Shown in pieces: positions 1 through 8,736 of a stretch of DNA of 64,000 nucleotides (position 1 is the stretch's first letter; each line of letters opens with the position of its first letter). A program made the translations under genes and the position numbers. Location: NCBI GenBank assembly GCA_937995655.1, contig CALKJI010000010.1:62001-126000 (forward strand), read 5' to 3'. This DNA comes from an uncultured Pseudothermotoga sp. (GTDB lineage Bacteria > Thermotogota > Thermotogae > Thermotogales > DSM-5069). The notes under the pieces are model-generated. The model ran no database searches, was not told where the DNA came from, and saw only the letters and a program-made list of their open reading frames with translations.

Positions 1-792
1 TTGATGTATCGTTCCTCTGATGAGATAGATAGTTTTATAGAAGGTCTCGCCCAAGGTGAAGCTGAATATGACTTTGTTGATGAAGACGGTGTTAGACAAA
101 TTGTCTATGTGGTACAGGAAAAAGCAATGATTGAAAAGATAAAGGAACTATTCAGTAAAGTAGATAGCTTCTACATAGCAGACGGCCATCATCGTGCTGC
201 TTCTGCTGTGAGAGTTGCACAGATTCTCAGGCAAGATAACAAGGAGAACACGGGAGAGTACAATTTCTTCCTGGCGGTCCTCTTTCCGCACAAGCACCTA
301 CGTATATATGATTACAACCGAGTTGTTAAAGACTTGAATGGCATGGATGAAAAAGAATTCTTATCAAAGGTTGGAGAGGTTTTTGATATCTCTATCTCTG
401 TCGAAGGTGCCTACAGACCAAAGATGAAGCACGAGTTTGGGATGTATTTGCGCGGGACTTGGTACAAAGTTGTGCTGAAAAAATCATTTATGGATCATTC
501 TGATCCTATCAAATCCTTGGATGTATCTATATTACAGGAACATATTTTAGATCCGATTCTTGGCATAAAGGATCCAAGGACTGATAAGAGGATAGATTTC
601 ATCGGTGGCATCCATGGTCTGAAGGCCTTACAGGATTATGTCGATCAAAAAGGTTGGGCAGTGGCCTTTTCATTGTTCCCAACGTCGATAGAAGATTTGA
701 TGAAAGTATCAGATTCTGGTAAGATAATGCCCCCGAAATCAACTTGGTTTGAACCAAAATTGAAAAGTGGACTTTTTGTTCACTTAATTTGA
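1..792 (+). CDS. DUF1015 family protein, 3' part
   Basis: The frame is open from the first base, so the start lies outside the window and the 263 visible residues are the C-terminal part of a family whose members usually have about 400. The block YIADGHHRAASA (visible residues 58-69) is the family signature. The family is widespread in bacteria and archaea, often near serine or amino acid metabolism genes, but its activity is unknown to me. The next gene starts 63 bp downstream behind a strong GGAGGTGA site, so the two may be cotranscribed. Identification of the family is secure; the function is not. Confidence 0.85.
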   Translation: MMYRSSDEIDSFIEGLAQGEAEYDFVDEDGVRQIVYVVQEKAMIEKIKELFSKVDSFYIADGHHRAASAVRVAQILRQDNKENTGEYNFFLAVLFPHKHLRIYDYNRVVKDLNGMDEKEFLSKVGEVFDISISVEGAYRPKMKHEFGMYLRGTWYKVVLKKSFMDHSDPIKSLDVSILQEHILDPILGIKDPRTDKRIDFIGGIHGLKALQDYVDQKGWAVAFSLFPTSIEDLMKVSDSGKIMPPKSTWFEPKLKSGLFVHLI

Positions 793-855
793 AGATTCGT
801 AGAAAATTCGAACGTATTTTGAAAATATGGGGTCCTATTTGAAGGAGGTGAGACT

Positions 856-1545
856 GTGTTCTTTTACGATCCGACTTTCATAATTCTTATACCAGCCCTG
901 TTACTGGCTGTATGGGCTCAGGTCAAGGTCAGTACTGCTTTCTCTGAGTATTCAAAGGTGAGATCTGTCAATGGTTTCACGGGTAGTCAACTTGCCATGA
1001 GATTGCTTGATAATGCCGGTATTTACGACGTACGTGTTGAATCGGTGCCAGGGCATTTGACAGATCATTACGATCCAAGAACGAAGGTTGTGAGACTTTC
1101 CGCTTCAACCTATGCAAGCTCTTCTGTGGCCGCCCTTGGTGTTGTAGCTCACGAAATCGGCCATGCAATTCAACATGCAGAGAAAAACCCCGCTCTTGTT
1201 TTCAGAACGATCCTTGCACCCGTTGCAAGCCTTGGATCATCACTTGCTTGGATTCTGTTCGTCATGGGACTGATTTTTGCACTGCCCGCTCTATGGCAGT
1301 TTGGAATTGTACTTTTTGCTCTGGCTGTCATATTCAGTTTGGTCACACTACCCGTGGAGTACGATGCAAGCAGAAAGGCAATCAAGTTGCTCAGGGAAAA
1401 CATTATGATGTCTGAAGAAGAGCTCAAAGGCGTCAAGAAAGTTCTAAGTGCTGCTGCCTTGACCTATGTTGCAGCAACTGCCATGTCTGTTTTGCAGCTT
1501 TTAAGAATGCTTCTGATAGCCGGTGCTTTTGGTAGAAGAGACTAA
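856..1545 (+). CDS. YugP-type zinc-dependent membrane protease
   Basis: This 229-residue protein matches the neutral zinc metallopeptidase family typified by B. subtilis YugP. It opens with a hydrophobic segment after MFFYDPTF, and carries the zinc-binding motif HEIGHAIQH at residues 99-107; two or three further hydrophobic stretches follow at about 120-165 and 195-225. It should be an integral membrane protease with its catalytic helix at the membrane face; the substrate is unknown. The GTG start is preceded by GAAGGAGGTGA at a 5-bp spacing. It is the first gene of a same-direction run that continues to psuG. Confidence 0.85.
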   Translation: MFFYDPTFIILIPALLLAVWAQVKVSTAFSEYSKVRSVNGFTGSQLAMRLLDNAGIYDVRVESVPGHLTDHYDPRTKVVRLSASTYASSSVAALGVVAHEIGHAIQHAEKNPALVFRTILAPVASLGSSLAWILFVMGLIFALPALWQFGIVLFALAVIFSLVTLPVEYDASRKAIKLLRENIMMSEEELKGVKKVLSAAALTYVAATAMSVLQLLRMLLIAGAFGRRD

Positions 1546-1568
1546 AATGGAGCCGTGGGGGGCTGTTC

Positions 1569-2462
1569 TTGAAAAAAGTAACGATCAAAGATATCGCTGA
1601 TATCGCAGGTGTGTCTATTTCAACGGTATCTCGTGTTTTGAACGGAAAGGGAAATGTTGATTTAGAACTTAAGGAAAAGGTTCTGCAAGTGATAAAAGAT
1701 ACTGGTTTCCAGCCGAGCAGTTTTGCTCGCTCCTTCAGAAAAAAATCAGTACAGATCGATATCCTATTGAATGAATGGAAGGAACAGTATCTTCGAGTAT
1801 TACGTGGATTGATTGAAAGTTTGTGCTCTGAACAACTTTCGATGAATCTCAAAACAGATTTGAATAACCTTGGTGATTTTGTCGTTGCCATTGGCGAAGA
1901 ATTTGACCCCAAAATAAATGCTTCCATGATCATTGGACAGGAATCGTCATCTTGTTCAGTTGTTTTCGATTATTTTTCAACGACAGAGTCCATAGTTAGG
2001 GATTTGTTGGATAAGGGAGCCGAAAGTTTCGCTTTTCTTTGTGAGAATCTATCAAATTATAGAGCCTATAGATTATATAGCGCCTTTATGAAAACCATGT
2101 TCAAGTGTAAAATTGAATCCTATGAGGTGAAGGTACTCGATTCAAAGGATTCCTACGGTGTTCTCATGGAATCTTCGATTCTACCTGACGTAATCTTGTG
2201 TAGCAACGATGATATAGCAGCAAGTGTTATGAAGGTTCTGAAGGACGAAGGAATCAAGGTTCCAGATCAGATTTCTGTTATTGGTTATGGGAATTTCACC
2301 TATGGGAGTTTCTTGGATCCAGCTTTGAGTAGTGTGGAATACATGAATGAAGAAGCTGGTAAGATTTGTGGTCAATACATTCTCAAGATGATAAAGGGTG
2401 AGGAGGTACCAAAGAAGATAATCTTGGCAACAAAATTAATAAAAAGAAAGAGTAGCCTATGA
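1569..2462 (+). CDS. LacI family transcriptional regulator
   Basis: The N-terminus (about residues 2-50) is a typical LacI helix-turn-helix with the recognition stretch VSISTVSRVLNG, followed by a periplasmic-binding-protein-like effector domain. At 297 residues it is shorter than the usual 330-340, the shortening being in the effector domain around residues 55-110. The start is TTG with a G-rich site (GGGGGG) 6 bp upstream. Its stop overlaps the start of the EamA transporter by 4 bp, which suggests that it regulates this transporter or the downstream genes; the ligand cannot be predicted. Confidence 0.85.
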   Translation: MKKVTIKDIADIAGVSISTVSRVLNGKGNVDLELKEKVLQVIKDTGFQPSSFARSFRKKSVQIDILLNEWKEQYLRVLRGLIESLCSEQLSMNLKTDLNNLGDFVVAIGEEFDPKINASMIIGQESSSCSVVFDYFSTTESIVRDLLDKGAESFAFLCENLSNYRAYRLYSAFMKTMFKCKIESYEVKVLDSKDSYGVLMESSILPDVILCSNDDIAASVMKVLKDEGIKVPDQISVIGYGNFTYGSFLDPALSSVEYMNEEAGKICGQYILKMIKGEEVPKKIILATKLIKRKSSL

Positions 2463-3286
2463 AGAAAGCCATATTCTCACTACTCATCGTTACGTTAATC
2501 TGGGGTTTAACTTTTCCTATACAGAAGATAGCATTGGAAGGTGTTAATCCATTTTTTTATAATTGCTTAAGATTCTTGACCGCCTTTCTTTTGACCTTCT
2601 TAGTTTTCAGAAAAAAACCTTCATGGAAAAAAGGATTGATCTTAGGTCTTTTCCTTGGTGTTGCCTATGCAGCTCAAACAAGTGGGCTGAAGATAACGAC
2701 TTCAACTAAGAGTGGGTTCATAACTTCCTTGTACATACCGCTTGTACCATTTTTCTCGTACTTCGTTGAAAAAAATAAACCAAATCTATCTCAGATAATC
2801 TCTTTTTTCATATCTGTTGTTGGCCTTTATATGCTCAACGATCCTTCGAAGGATCCTTTCAATGTTGGTGATTTTTTAACCATAATATGTGCAATAAGTT
2901 TTGCAATTCACGTTGTTCTGATAACTCATTTTACCAAATCTGACAACGATGAAGTGACCCTTCTTGCACCACAATTCTTGCTAACGTCTGGCGTCAACTT
3001 AGCCTTGGCTCCGTTGGGTGGTGATGCGAAGATGAATTTTGCAGCCATCCTTGCCCTCGTGTTCACGGCGCTTTTTGCTACAATCTTTGCCGTTTGGGTG
3101 CAACTCAAGTTTCAAAAACTTGTTGGCTCGAATATTTCTGCAATTATATACGTTGGTGAGCCCGTTTTTGCAGCATTGTTTTCTTTTATAATTCTCTGTG
3201 AAAGGATGTCTTTGATCCAGTTCATCGGTATGTTTTTGTTGATTTCTGCCATGATCGTGGGAACGATTAAGAAGGTTTACAGTTGA
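2459..3286 (+). CDS. EamA/DMT family transporter
   Basis: A 275-residue protein made almost entirely of hydrophobic helices, arranged as two EamA repeats (about residues 3-125 and 135-270), the usual ten-helix layout of the drug/metabolite transporter superfamily. The second repeat ends in a typical GEPVFAALFSFIIL helix. It overlaps the LacI gene by 4 bp (ATGA), so the two are translationally coupled. The substrate is unknown: members export or import amino acids, nucleotide sugars or metabolites. It acts in the cytoplasmic membrane. Confidence 0.85.
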   Translation: MKKAIFSLLIVTLIWGLTFPIQKIALEGVNPFFYNCLRFLTAFLLTFLVFRKKPSWKKGLILGLFLGVAYAAQTSGLKITTSTKSGFITSLYIPLVPFFSYFVEKNKPNLSQIISFFISVVGLYMLNDPSKDPFNVGDFLTIICAISFAIHVVLITHFTKSDNDEVTLLAPQFLLTSGVNLALAPLGGDAKMNFAAILALVFTALFATIFAVWVQLKFQKLVGSNISAIIYVGEPVFAALFSFIILCERMSLIQFIGMFLLISAMIVGTIKKVYS

Positions 3287-3305
3287 AGGTCGTGAGGTGA
3301 TTTTG

Positions 3306-3806
3306 ATGAGCATCATTTATCAAAGAAGGAGTATCAGAAAGTATCAGGACAGAGAGGTCGAAGATGAACTTCTTTTGGAAATCATAAGGGCAGCAATGCA
3401 CGCGCCCTCCGCTGGAAATGAACAACCCTGGCACTTTGTTGTAGTGAAGAATAGGGAAACGAAGGAGAGGATTGTTCAAGTTCATCCCTATGCAAAAATG
3501 CTTTTGAAATCTCCAGCTGCCATCGTTGTTTGTACAGATCTAAACCTTACTAAGTTTGGAGACTTCTGGGTTCAAGATTGTTCTGCGGCTACACAAAACA
3601 TTCTCTTGAGAGCAACCGAGCTTGGGCTTGGTACTGTGTGGTGCGGCGTTTATCCAGATGGGGAAAGAGTTGAGAACCTAAGGAAAATTTTGAATCTTCC
3701 AGAGCATGTGATCGCTTTTTCGCTGGTCTGTGTTGGATATCCCGCCGAAAAACCTGAACCTGTTGATAGATTTAAAAAAGAACGTATTCATCTTGAGAGA
3801 TGGTAG
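3306..3806 (+). CDS. nitroreductase family oxidoreductase
   Basis: A compact 166-residue flavoprotein of the nitroreductase fold. The N-terminal RRSIRKYQDREV block and the following PSAGNEQPWHFVVV block hold the FMN phosphate and isoalloxazine contacts; the C-terminal GLGTVWCGVYP block completes the fold. The start at ATG 3306 is preferred over an in-frame GTG nine bases upstream because GAGGTGA lies 5 bp before the ATG and contains the GTG. The family reduces nitroaromatics, quinones or flavins with NAD(P)H as homodimers. The gene sits between a transporter and psuG, 3 bp before the latter. Confidence 0.88.
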   Translation: MSIIYQRRSIRKYQDREVEDELLLEIIRAAMHAPSAGNEQPWHFVVVKNRETKERIVQVHPYAKMLLKSPAAIVVCTDLNLTKFGDFWVQDCSAATQNILLRATELGLGTVWCGVYPDGERVENLRKILNLPEHVIAFSLVCVGYPAEKPEPVDRFKKERIHLERW

Positions 3807-3809
3807 AAG

Positions 3810-4667
3810 ATGTCTGAAAAAAAGATCGCCCTTGAATCCACTGTCATTGCCCATGGATTGCCAAAGCCAGTTAACATAGATGTAGCTTTAGAACTCGAAG
3901 AGATAGCAAGACAAAATGGTTGTATGCCATACACTGTAGGTATAATCGACGGACAGATCAAGGTTGGTTTAAGTGAAAAAGAAATAGTTGAGATAGGTAC
4001 GAAAGAAGATGTGATGAAAGTCGGGACTTCGGAGATTGCAGTTGCAGTGGCTCTAAAGAGATCCGCTGCGACAACTGTGAGTGCCACGATGCGTATAGCT
4101 TATTCTCATGGAATAAAGGTCTTTGCAACTGGCGGCATAGGTGGTGTTCATTCTACGGAATATTGGGATGTATCTCAGGATCTGATGGAGCTTGCCAGGA
4201 CAAGGATGGTGGTTGTGAGTGCTGGGCCAAAATCAATTTTGGATCTTAAGTCGACGGTTGAGATGCTTGAAACTCTGCAAATCACAATCTTAGGTTACAA
4301 AACAGACAGATTACCTGCCTTCTACTGTAAATCTACAGACCTTCCCCTTACAAAGGTCGAAAGTCCTGAGCAGATAGCTTCAATCTTTTTCTACAAGGAA
4401 CGGCTAAATCTGCCAGGCGCTTTACTCGTTTTTAACCCAATTTCTGATGAGTATGCGATTTCACAAGAAGACTTTGAAAAATGGCAAAAATTGGCACAAG
4501 AAGATCTTGAGAAATTCTCTGTCAAAGGTAAAGGTGTTACCCCCTTTTTACTCTCAAGACTTGCCTACTATTCAAATGGAAAAACGGTGCAGAGTAATAT
4601 TGAACTTTTGAAGAGTAACGTGAGGCTTGCCTGTGATATAGTCTGTCAACTTTCGAAAATGCAGTAG
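3810..4667 (+). CDS. psuG: pseudouridine-5'-phosphate glycosidase
   Basis: PsuG breaks the C-glycosidic bond of pseudouridine 5'-phosphate to give uracil and ribose 5-phosphate, an RNA salvage step. The 285-residue protein has the family opening ALESTVIAHGLPKP and the central GTSEIAVAVALKRSAATT and FATGGIGGVHS blocks. It spans the full family length. No PsuK kinase is adjacent, so pseudouridine phosphorylation must be supplied elsewhere, although a PfkB kinase lies at 36.1 kb. It follows the nitroreductase by 3 bp. Its 3' end overlaps the convergent GGDEF gene by 22 bp. Confidence 0.93.
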   Translation: MSEKKIALESTVIAHGLPKPVNIDVALELEEIARQNGCMPYTVGIIDGQIKVGLSEKEIVEIGTKEDVMKVGTSEIAVAVALKRSAATTVSATMRIAYSHGIKVFATGGIGGVHSTEYWDVSQDLMELARTRMVVVSAGPKSILDLKSTVEMLETLQITILGYKTDRLPAFYCKSTDLPLTKVESPEQIASIFFYKERLNLPGALLVFNPISDEYAISQEDFEKWQKLAQEDLEKFSVKGKGVTPFLLSRLAYYSNGKTVQSNIELLKSNVRLACDIVCQLSKMQ

Positions 4668-6028
4668 GGTTTGTTCTGCGTTTTAGCACAATAGAGAGCT
4701 TCATCTGCAGCGTGCAAGATCTTGGAAAAGCTGTTTCCATGCTTAGGGTACTCTGCGATGCCAATAGAGGCTGAGATCTCAAAGTTGTTATTATCGATAG
4801 TCATGGAAACTTCGATTTGTTCCATGATCCTTTTGACTAAATTGATGGCGCAAAGTCTTGAAGTTTTTGGAAGCAGAAAGACAAACTCGTCTCCACCTAT
4901 TCTTGCAACAAAATCACTCTTTCTTGTGCGTTTTCTCAATCTCTTTGCTATTTCAATCAGAATCAAATCACCTGTTTGGTGGCCAAAGGTATCGTTTATT
5001 TTCTTAAAATCGTTCAAATCCAAGTAAAGGAGGCTGACTGGTTCTTTCTGCCTATCGGCAAGAGCCAGGATCCGTTCGGCTTCTTCTTGTAGAAATCTTC
5101 TATTCGCAAGTCCAGTGAGTGGATCGTGATATGAAAAAAAGCGCAACTGCTCAGCTTGTTTTTTGATTTGCTTTTCCAAAGATAACCTTTCAAAGATTAC
5201 TCCTATTTGTAAGGCAAAGATCCTGGCGGTGTCAATGGATTCTTCATCAAAGGCGTTTGTATCTTCAAAGTTATCGAGGTTGAAAAATCCTACAGTCTTT
5301 TTGTGAACTACAACAGGTATTGTCATCATTACTTTTATTTGTCGAAATCTACCAACCTGTTCGAGAATCTTTTTCCTTTTATCATCTAGTTTTTCATTAA
5401 CTGAGAAATCCCTTACTATCATCACATCTTTTGTCAGTCCTTGCACCAATTCATCCCTGTGAAAGAATACCTTTGAAAGCTCAGATAAATCGTATCCTAC
5501 TGCTGCTTTGTATACATAAACACCTTTTTCTTCCACAAGGACACTACCCGCTTGAACCTTGGGGAGTACTTTGGTTGCACTTTCCAGTATAAGTTGGTAT
5601 GGGTTTGTCACATCGCCCTTGAGAATTTGAGCAGTAACTTGGAGAACTGTCGCTTGGCACTTAGTTTTTCTTTCAAGTTTCTCTGCCAGTTGCTTCAATT
5701 CCGTCACGTCAGTCATTGAGACTAAGGACCTTTGAGTACCAGGAATCATCTTAACATGTACCAAGATTTCCTTCCTTGCACCGTTGGGTGTTCTCATTGC
5801 AAGATAAAATCGATCCGGAACAGGTGTGTTTCTCACTCTCAGTTGATGGTTGTGTTTTATTTTCTCAAGATCTTGAGGATCAACAAAATCAGTCCAATTT
5901 ATTTTCTGCAACTCTTCTTTTGAAAGATCAACTATCTCACACAATTCTTTGTTGGCAAAGTGAATCATTAAGTTCTCGTCGATGACTGCCATAGGTACGC
6001 CTGCTGATTCAATAAAAAAGAAAAGCAT
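4646..6028 (-). CDS. PAS-GAF-GGDEF diguanylate cyclase
   Basis: A 460-residue soluble signalling protein with no membrane segment: PAS at about residues 8-110, GAF at about 125-290, and GGDEF at about 297-460. The active-site motif GGDEF is intact (378-382), and an RKSD inhibitory-site motif (369-372, RxxD) stands five residues before it, so an active, product-inhibited c-di-GMP synthase is expected. It is the last gene of a pfkA-pyk operon, 33 bp after pyk. The start is uncertain: the ATG has only a distant GGAG, and an in-frame TGA lies 30 bp upstream. The pairing with glycolytic genes suggests that it senses a metabolic or redox cue. Confidence 0.9.
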   Translation of the reverse strand: MLFFFIESAGVPMAVIDENLMIHFANKELCEIVDLSKEELQKINWTDFVDPQDLEKIKHNHQLRVRNTPVPDRFYLAMRTPNGARKEILVHVKMIPGTQRSLVSMTDVTELKQLAEKLERKTKCQATVLQVTAQILKGDVTNPYQLILESATKVLPKVQAGSVLVEEKGVYVYKAAVGYDLSELSKVFFHRDELVQGLTKDVMIVRDFSVNEKLDDKRKKILEQVGRFRQIKVMMTIPVVVHKKTVGFFNLDNFEDTNAFDEESIDTARIFALQIGVIFERLSLEKQIKKQAEQLRFFSYHDPLTGLANRRFLQEEAERILALADRQKEPVSLLYLDLNDFKKINDTFGHQTGDLILIEIAKRLRKRTRKSDFVARIGGDEFVFLLPKTSRLCAINLVKRIMEQIEVSMTIDNNNFEISASIGIAEYPKHGNSFSKILHAADEALYCAKTQNKPYCIFES

Positions 6029-6061
6029 TTCATCTGAAATTGGCTCCGTTCAAAATCACCC

Positions 6062-7480
6062 CTATTCAACGGTATGAACCTTGAGCATGTTTGTTGTACC
6101 AACTACACCACAGGGCGCACCAGATGTTACAATGACTATATCAGAGCTGTCTATGTACCCTAAGGATTTAACTTTTTCGACCGCTACATGGATCATGATA
6201 TCCGTTGAATGGACCTCGGGAACCAAAATTGGAATCACTCCCCACACAATTGAGAGTTGATTGAAGGTATCTTGATCTGGTGTTGTTGCAATTATTGGAC
6301 AAATTGGTCTGAAATGAGACACTCTTCGAGCTGTACTTCCAGAAGCAGTGGAAGTTATTATTGCTTTTGCTCCCACTTCTTGAGCAATATAATAACAAGA
6401 CTTTGCTATTGCTTCTGAAGGGTCCTCTCTCTCTTCCGATTGTTTCTCAGAAAAGAATGTTTTGAAATCTTTCAGATGTCTTTCAACGTTCTGGACAATT
6501 TTGTCTGCCATTTCAATAACCTGTAGAGGGTAGTTCCCCACGGCTGTCTCCGATGTGAACAAAAGGGCATCTGAACCTTCAGAGGCTGCATTTGCCACGT
6601 CTATGACTTCTGCTCTTGTAGGGATTTGATTTTCAACCATTGATCCAAGAACCTGTGTCGCTATGATCACTGGCACTCTGTATTTCGAGGCCGTGTGTAT
6701 GATTTTTTTCTGAATCACGGGCAGTTCTTCTAAAGAAGTTTCTACAGCAAGATCACCTCTGGCAACTATGACTCCATCGCTGTTTTGGCAAATTTGATCG
6801 ATGTCTTCGACTGCTTTCTTTGTTTCTATCTTCGCAATTATTCCAGCATTTGGATCGATCGACTCGATGATCCTTCGAGCTTCTTTTACGTCTTTGGAAT
6901 TCTTGACAAATGATAGGCAGAAGAAATTGACTCCCATTTTCCCACATTCAGAGATTATTCTTTTGTCTTCATCAGTCAATGCCGGTATTGAGAGATCAGA
7001 TTCTGGCAAATTCACGCCACAATTTTCTTTGACTATACCTGGTGTCTGAACGATACACTCGATCTTTTTGCCAGAGACCTTTGTCACTATCAACCTTATT
7101 TTTCCATCATCGAGCAATATTGGGTCATCAACTTTCACCTCTTGTGAGAGTCTTGGGTAGTCAATACTGATTAGTCCTTTTGTAGAGAATGTTCTCTCTG
7201 TTGTTATCGTTATTCTCTCACCTTCAGATAATTCAATGAATTCTTCCCTCTGCTCACCGGTTCTCAATTTAGATCCTGGCAAATCTACAATGATTGCCAA
7301 AGGCACATTCATGTCGTTTCTGATTTCCCCAACAACATTTATGAGTTCTTTAAGTTTTTCAGTACCATAATGAACGGCACTCAACCTAAATCCATTTACA
7401 CCAGCTTGGATCAACCGTCTTATCATCTCGGGTTCTTCCGTCTTTGGACCAATAGTGCAGATTATTTTCAATTTTCGCAT
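6062..7480 (-). CDS. pyk: pyruvate kinase (divergent active site)
   Basis: The 472-residue protein aligns over the whole pyruvate kinase length: A domain with lid-like B domain (about 70-170), catalytic AKIE and VARGDLAVE blocks, TRAEVIDVANA, SETAVG, and a C-terminal allosteric domain ending TSGAPCGVVGTTN. It converts phosphoenolpyruvate and ADP to pyruvate and ATP. Odd point: the nearly invariant R-x-N-x-S-H-G block, which places K+ and phosphate, reads FRLSAVHYG here, so both N and S are replaced. It follows pfkA by 9 bp and precedes the GGDEF gene. Family assignment is firm; catalytic competence is likely but not certain. Confidence 0.92.
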   Translation of the reverse strand: MRKLKIICTIGPKTEEPEMIRRLIQAGVNGFRLSAVHYGTEKLKELINVVGEIRNDMNVPLAIIVDLPGSKLRTGEQREEFIELSEGERITITTERTFSTKGLISIDYPRLSQEVKVDDPILLDDGKIRLIVTKVSGKKIECIVQTPGIVKENCGVNLPESDLSIPALTDEDKRIISECGKMGVNFFCLSFVKNSKDVKEARRIIESIDPNAGIIAKIETKKAVEDIDQICQNSDGVIVARGDLAVETSLEELPVIQKKIIHTASKYRVPVIIATQVLGSMVENQIPTRAEVIDVANAASEGSDALLFTSETAVGNYPLQVIEMADKIVQNVERHLKDFKTFFSEKQSEEREDPSEAIAKSCYYIAQEVGAKAIITSTASGSTARRVSHFRPICPIIATTPDQDTFNQLSIVWGVIPILVPEVHSTDIMIHVAVEKVKSLGYIDSSDIVIVTSGAPCGVVGTTNMLKVHTVE

Positions 7481-7489
7481 TCTTTCACC

Positions 7490-8449
7490 TCAAGAGAGCA
7501 GATGAGCTAATTGATAAAGTGTCATATCCAGTGTTTTCTTTTCCTTGAGCACTTGTTCCATTGGTACAGGAACAATTTTTCCAAACTGTAGGGCCATCAT
7601 ATGACAACTCTTTCCCTCCAACAAAGCCTTTACAGCTTCGGCGCCCATTCGCGTTGCCAAGATTCTGTCAAATGCCGTGGGACTCCCTCCACGCTGTATG
7701 TGACCAAGAATCGTTACACGCGTTTCATAGCCAATCCTGTCTTGAAGATTCTTCGCTACGTGGAACGCCCCGCCAGCACCTTCAGCAACCACGATGATGC
7801 AGTTTATCTTTCCCCTTTTCCTTTCTTCCAGTAGTCTTGATGCTAATTTGTCCCAATCGATTGGTACCTCTGGAACAATCGCAGCTTCCGAACCGGTTGC
7901 CAATGCAGCACAGAGGGCAATGTAACCAGATGATCTTCCCATTACTTCTACAATAAAGGCTCGTTCATGAGAGGTCGCTGTATCTTTCAGATTTTGGATC
8001 GCATCTACGACAGTGTTGAGACAAGTGTCAACACCTACGCACATATCTGTTTGAGATATGTCATTGTCTATCGTACCAGGTATACCTACAATCGGTATTC
8101 CATGTTCTTCATGTAGGAACTTTGCACCTGTGAAACTCCCTTCCCCACCTATGACGACGAGTCCATCTATGCCTGCAGCTTTCAATTGTTCTGCAGCCTT
8201 TGCTCTACCTTCTTTGGTGTAAAATTCTCCGCATCTACTTGTTCTGAGAATGGTTCCACCTCTTTCCATTATACCTGCTACATCAGGAAAGTGCATCTCT
8301 TTGAAAGCACCATCTATCAACCCACAGTATCCTCTTTGTATTCCAATAATTCTCAAGGAATTTCTGACTCCAAATCTAACAACGGCTCTAACGGCTGCAT
8401 TCATACCAGGTGAATCTCCACCACTGGTCAGTACACCTATGGTTTTCAT
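7490..8449 (-). CDS. pfkA: ATP-dependent 6-phosphofructokinase
   Basis: A 319-residue PfkA of the standard bacterial length. It has the ATP-site [16 protein letters not shown] at the N-terminus, the catalytic GTIDNDI, the fructose 6-phosphate loop [11 protein letters not shown] and the effector-site [14 protein letters not shown]. It phosphorylates fructose 6-phosphate in glycolysis as a cytosolic tetramer. It is the first gene of the minus-strand pfkA-pyk-GGDEF operon. The start is preceded by CCAGGAGGTG, and the 62-bp gap to the divergent DUF2007 gene must hold both promoters. Confidence 0.96.
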   Translation of the reverse strand: MKTIGVLTSGGDSPGMNAAVRAVVRFGVRNSLRIIGIQRGYCGLIDGAFKEMHFPDVAGIMERGGTILRTSRCGEFYTKEGRAKAAEQLKAAGIDGLVVIGGEGSFTGAKFLHEEHGIPIVGIPGTIDNDISQTDMCVGVDTCLNTVVDAIQNLKDTATSHERAFIVEVMGRSSGYIALCAALATGSEAAIVPEVPIDWDKLASRLLEERKRGKINCIIVVAEGAGGAFHVAKNLQDRIGYETRVTILGHIQRGGSPTAFDRILATRMGAEAVKALLEGKSCHMMALQFGKIVPVPMEQVLKEKKTLDMTLYQLAHLLS

Positions 8450-8511
8450 TTTTTAACACCTCCTGGTGTAGAATTTATACTGGATTGATTATACAACGGG
8501 AGGAGTTCGTC

Positions 8512-8736
8512 TTGTGGGAAATCTTGGTACAGGAGATTGATTTAACATCAGCTAATATTATAAAGTCTCTGCTAGAAGAAAATGGTATAGAGGTTTTGAT
8601 CAAGCCAGGTTCCTTTGATCCGGTTATCTTTGGCCAAGGTGGGTTCGTTCAGATTTTGGTGACAAAAAGCGATTTAGAAAGGGCTCGACAAATTGTGAAG
8701 GAGGCGCTTGAAAATGAAGAGAACACCTCTTTATGA
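8512..8736 (+). CDS. DUF2007 small protein
   Basis: The 74-residue protein is a DUF2007 single-domain protein (named putative prokaryotic signal transducing protein), with the typical helix SANIIKSLLEENGIEV followed by strands and an ERARQIVKEAL helix. I choose the TTG at 8512 because GGGAGGAG lies 6 bp upstream; longer forms run into the pfkA promoter region and lose family similarity. The 3' end overlaps gcvT by 23 bp, so it is translationally coupled to the glycine cleavage operon. The fold resembles small regulatory ferredoxin-like domains; no ligand is known. Confidence 0.8.
   Translation: MWEILVQEIDLTSANIIKSLLEENGIEVLIKPGSFDPVIFGQGGFVQILVTKSDLERARQIVKEALENEENTSL

Noticed and set aside
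8450-8511. Glycine riboswitch upstream of the gcv operon
   Set aside because: Only 62 bp separate pfkA and the DUF2007 gene, too little for the aptamer, and no riboswitch-like sequence is seen.
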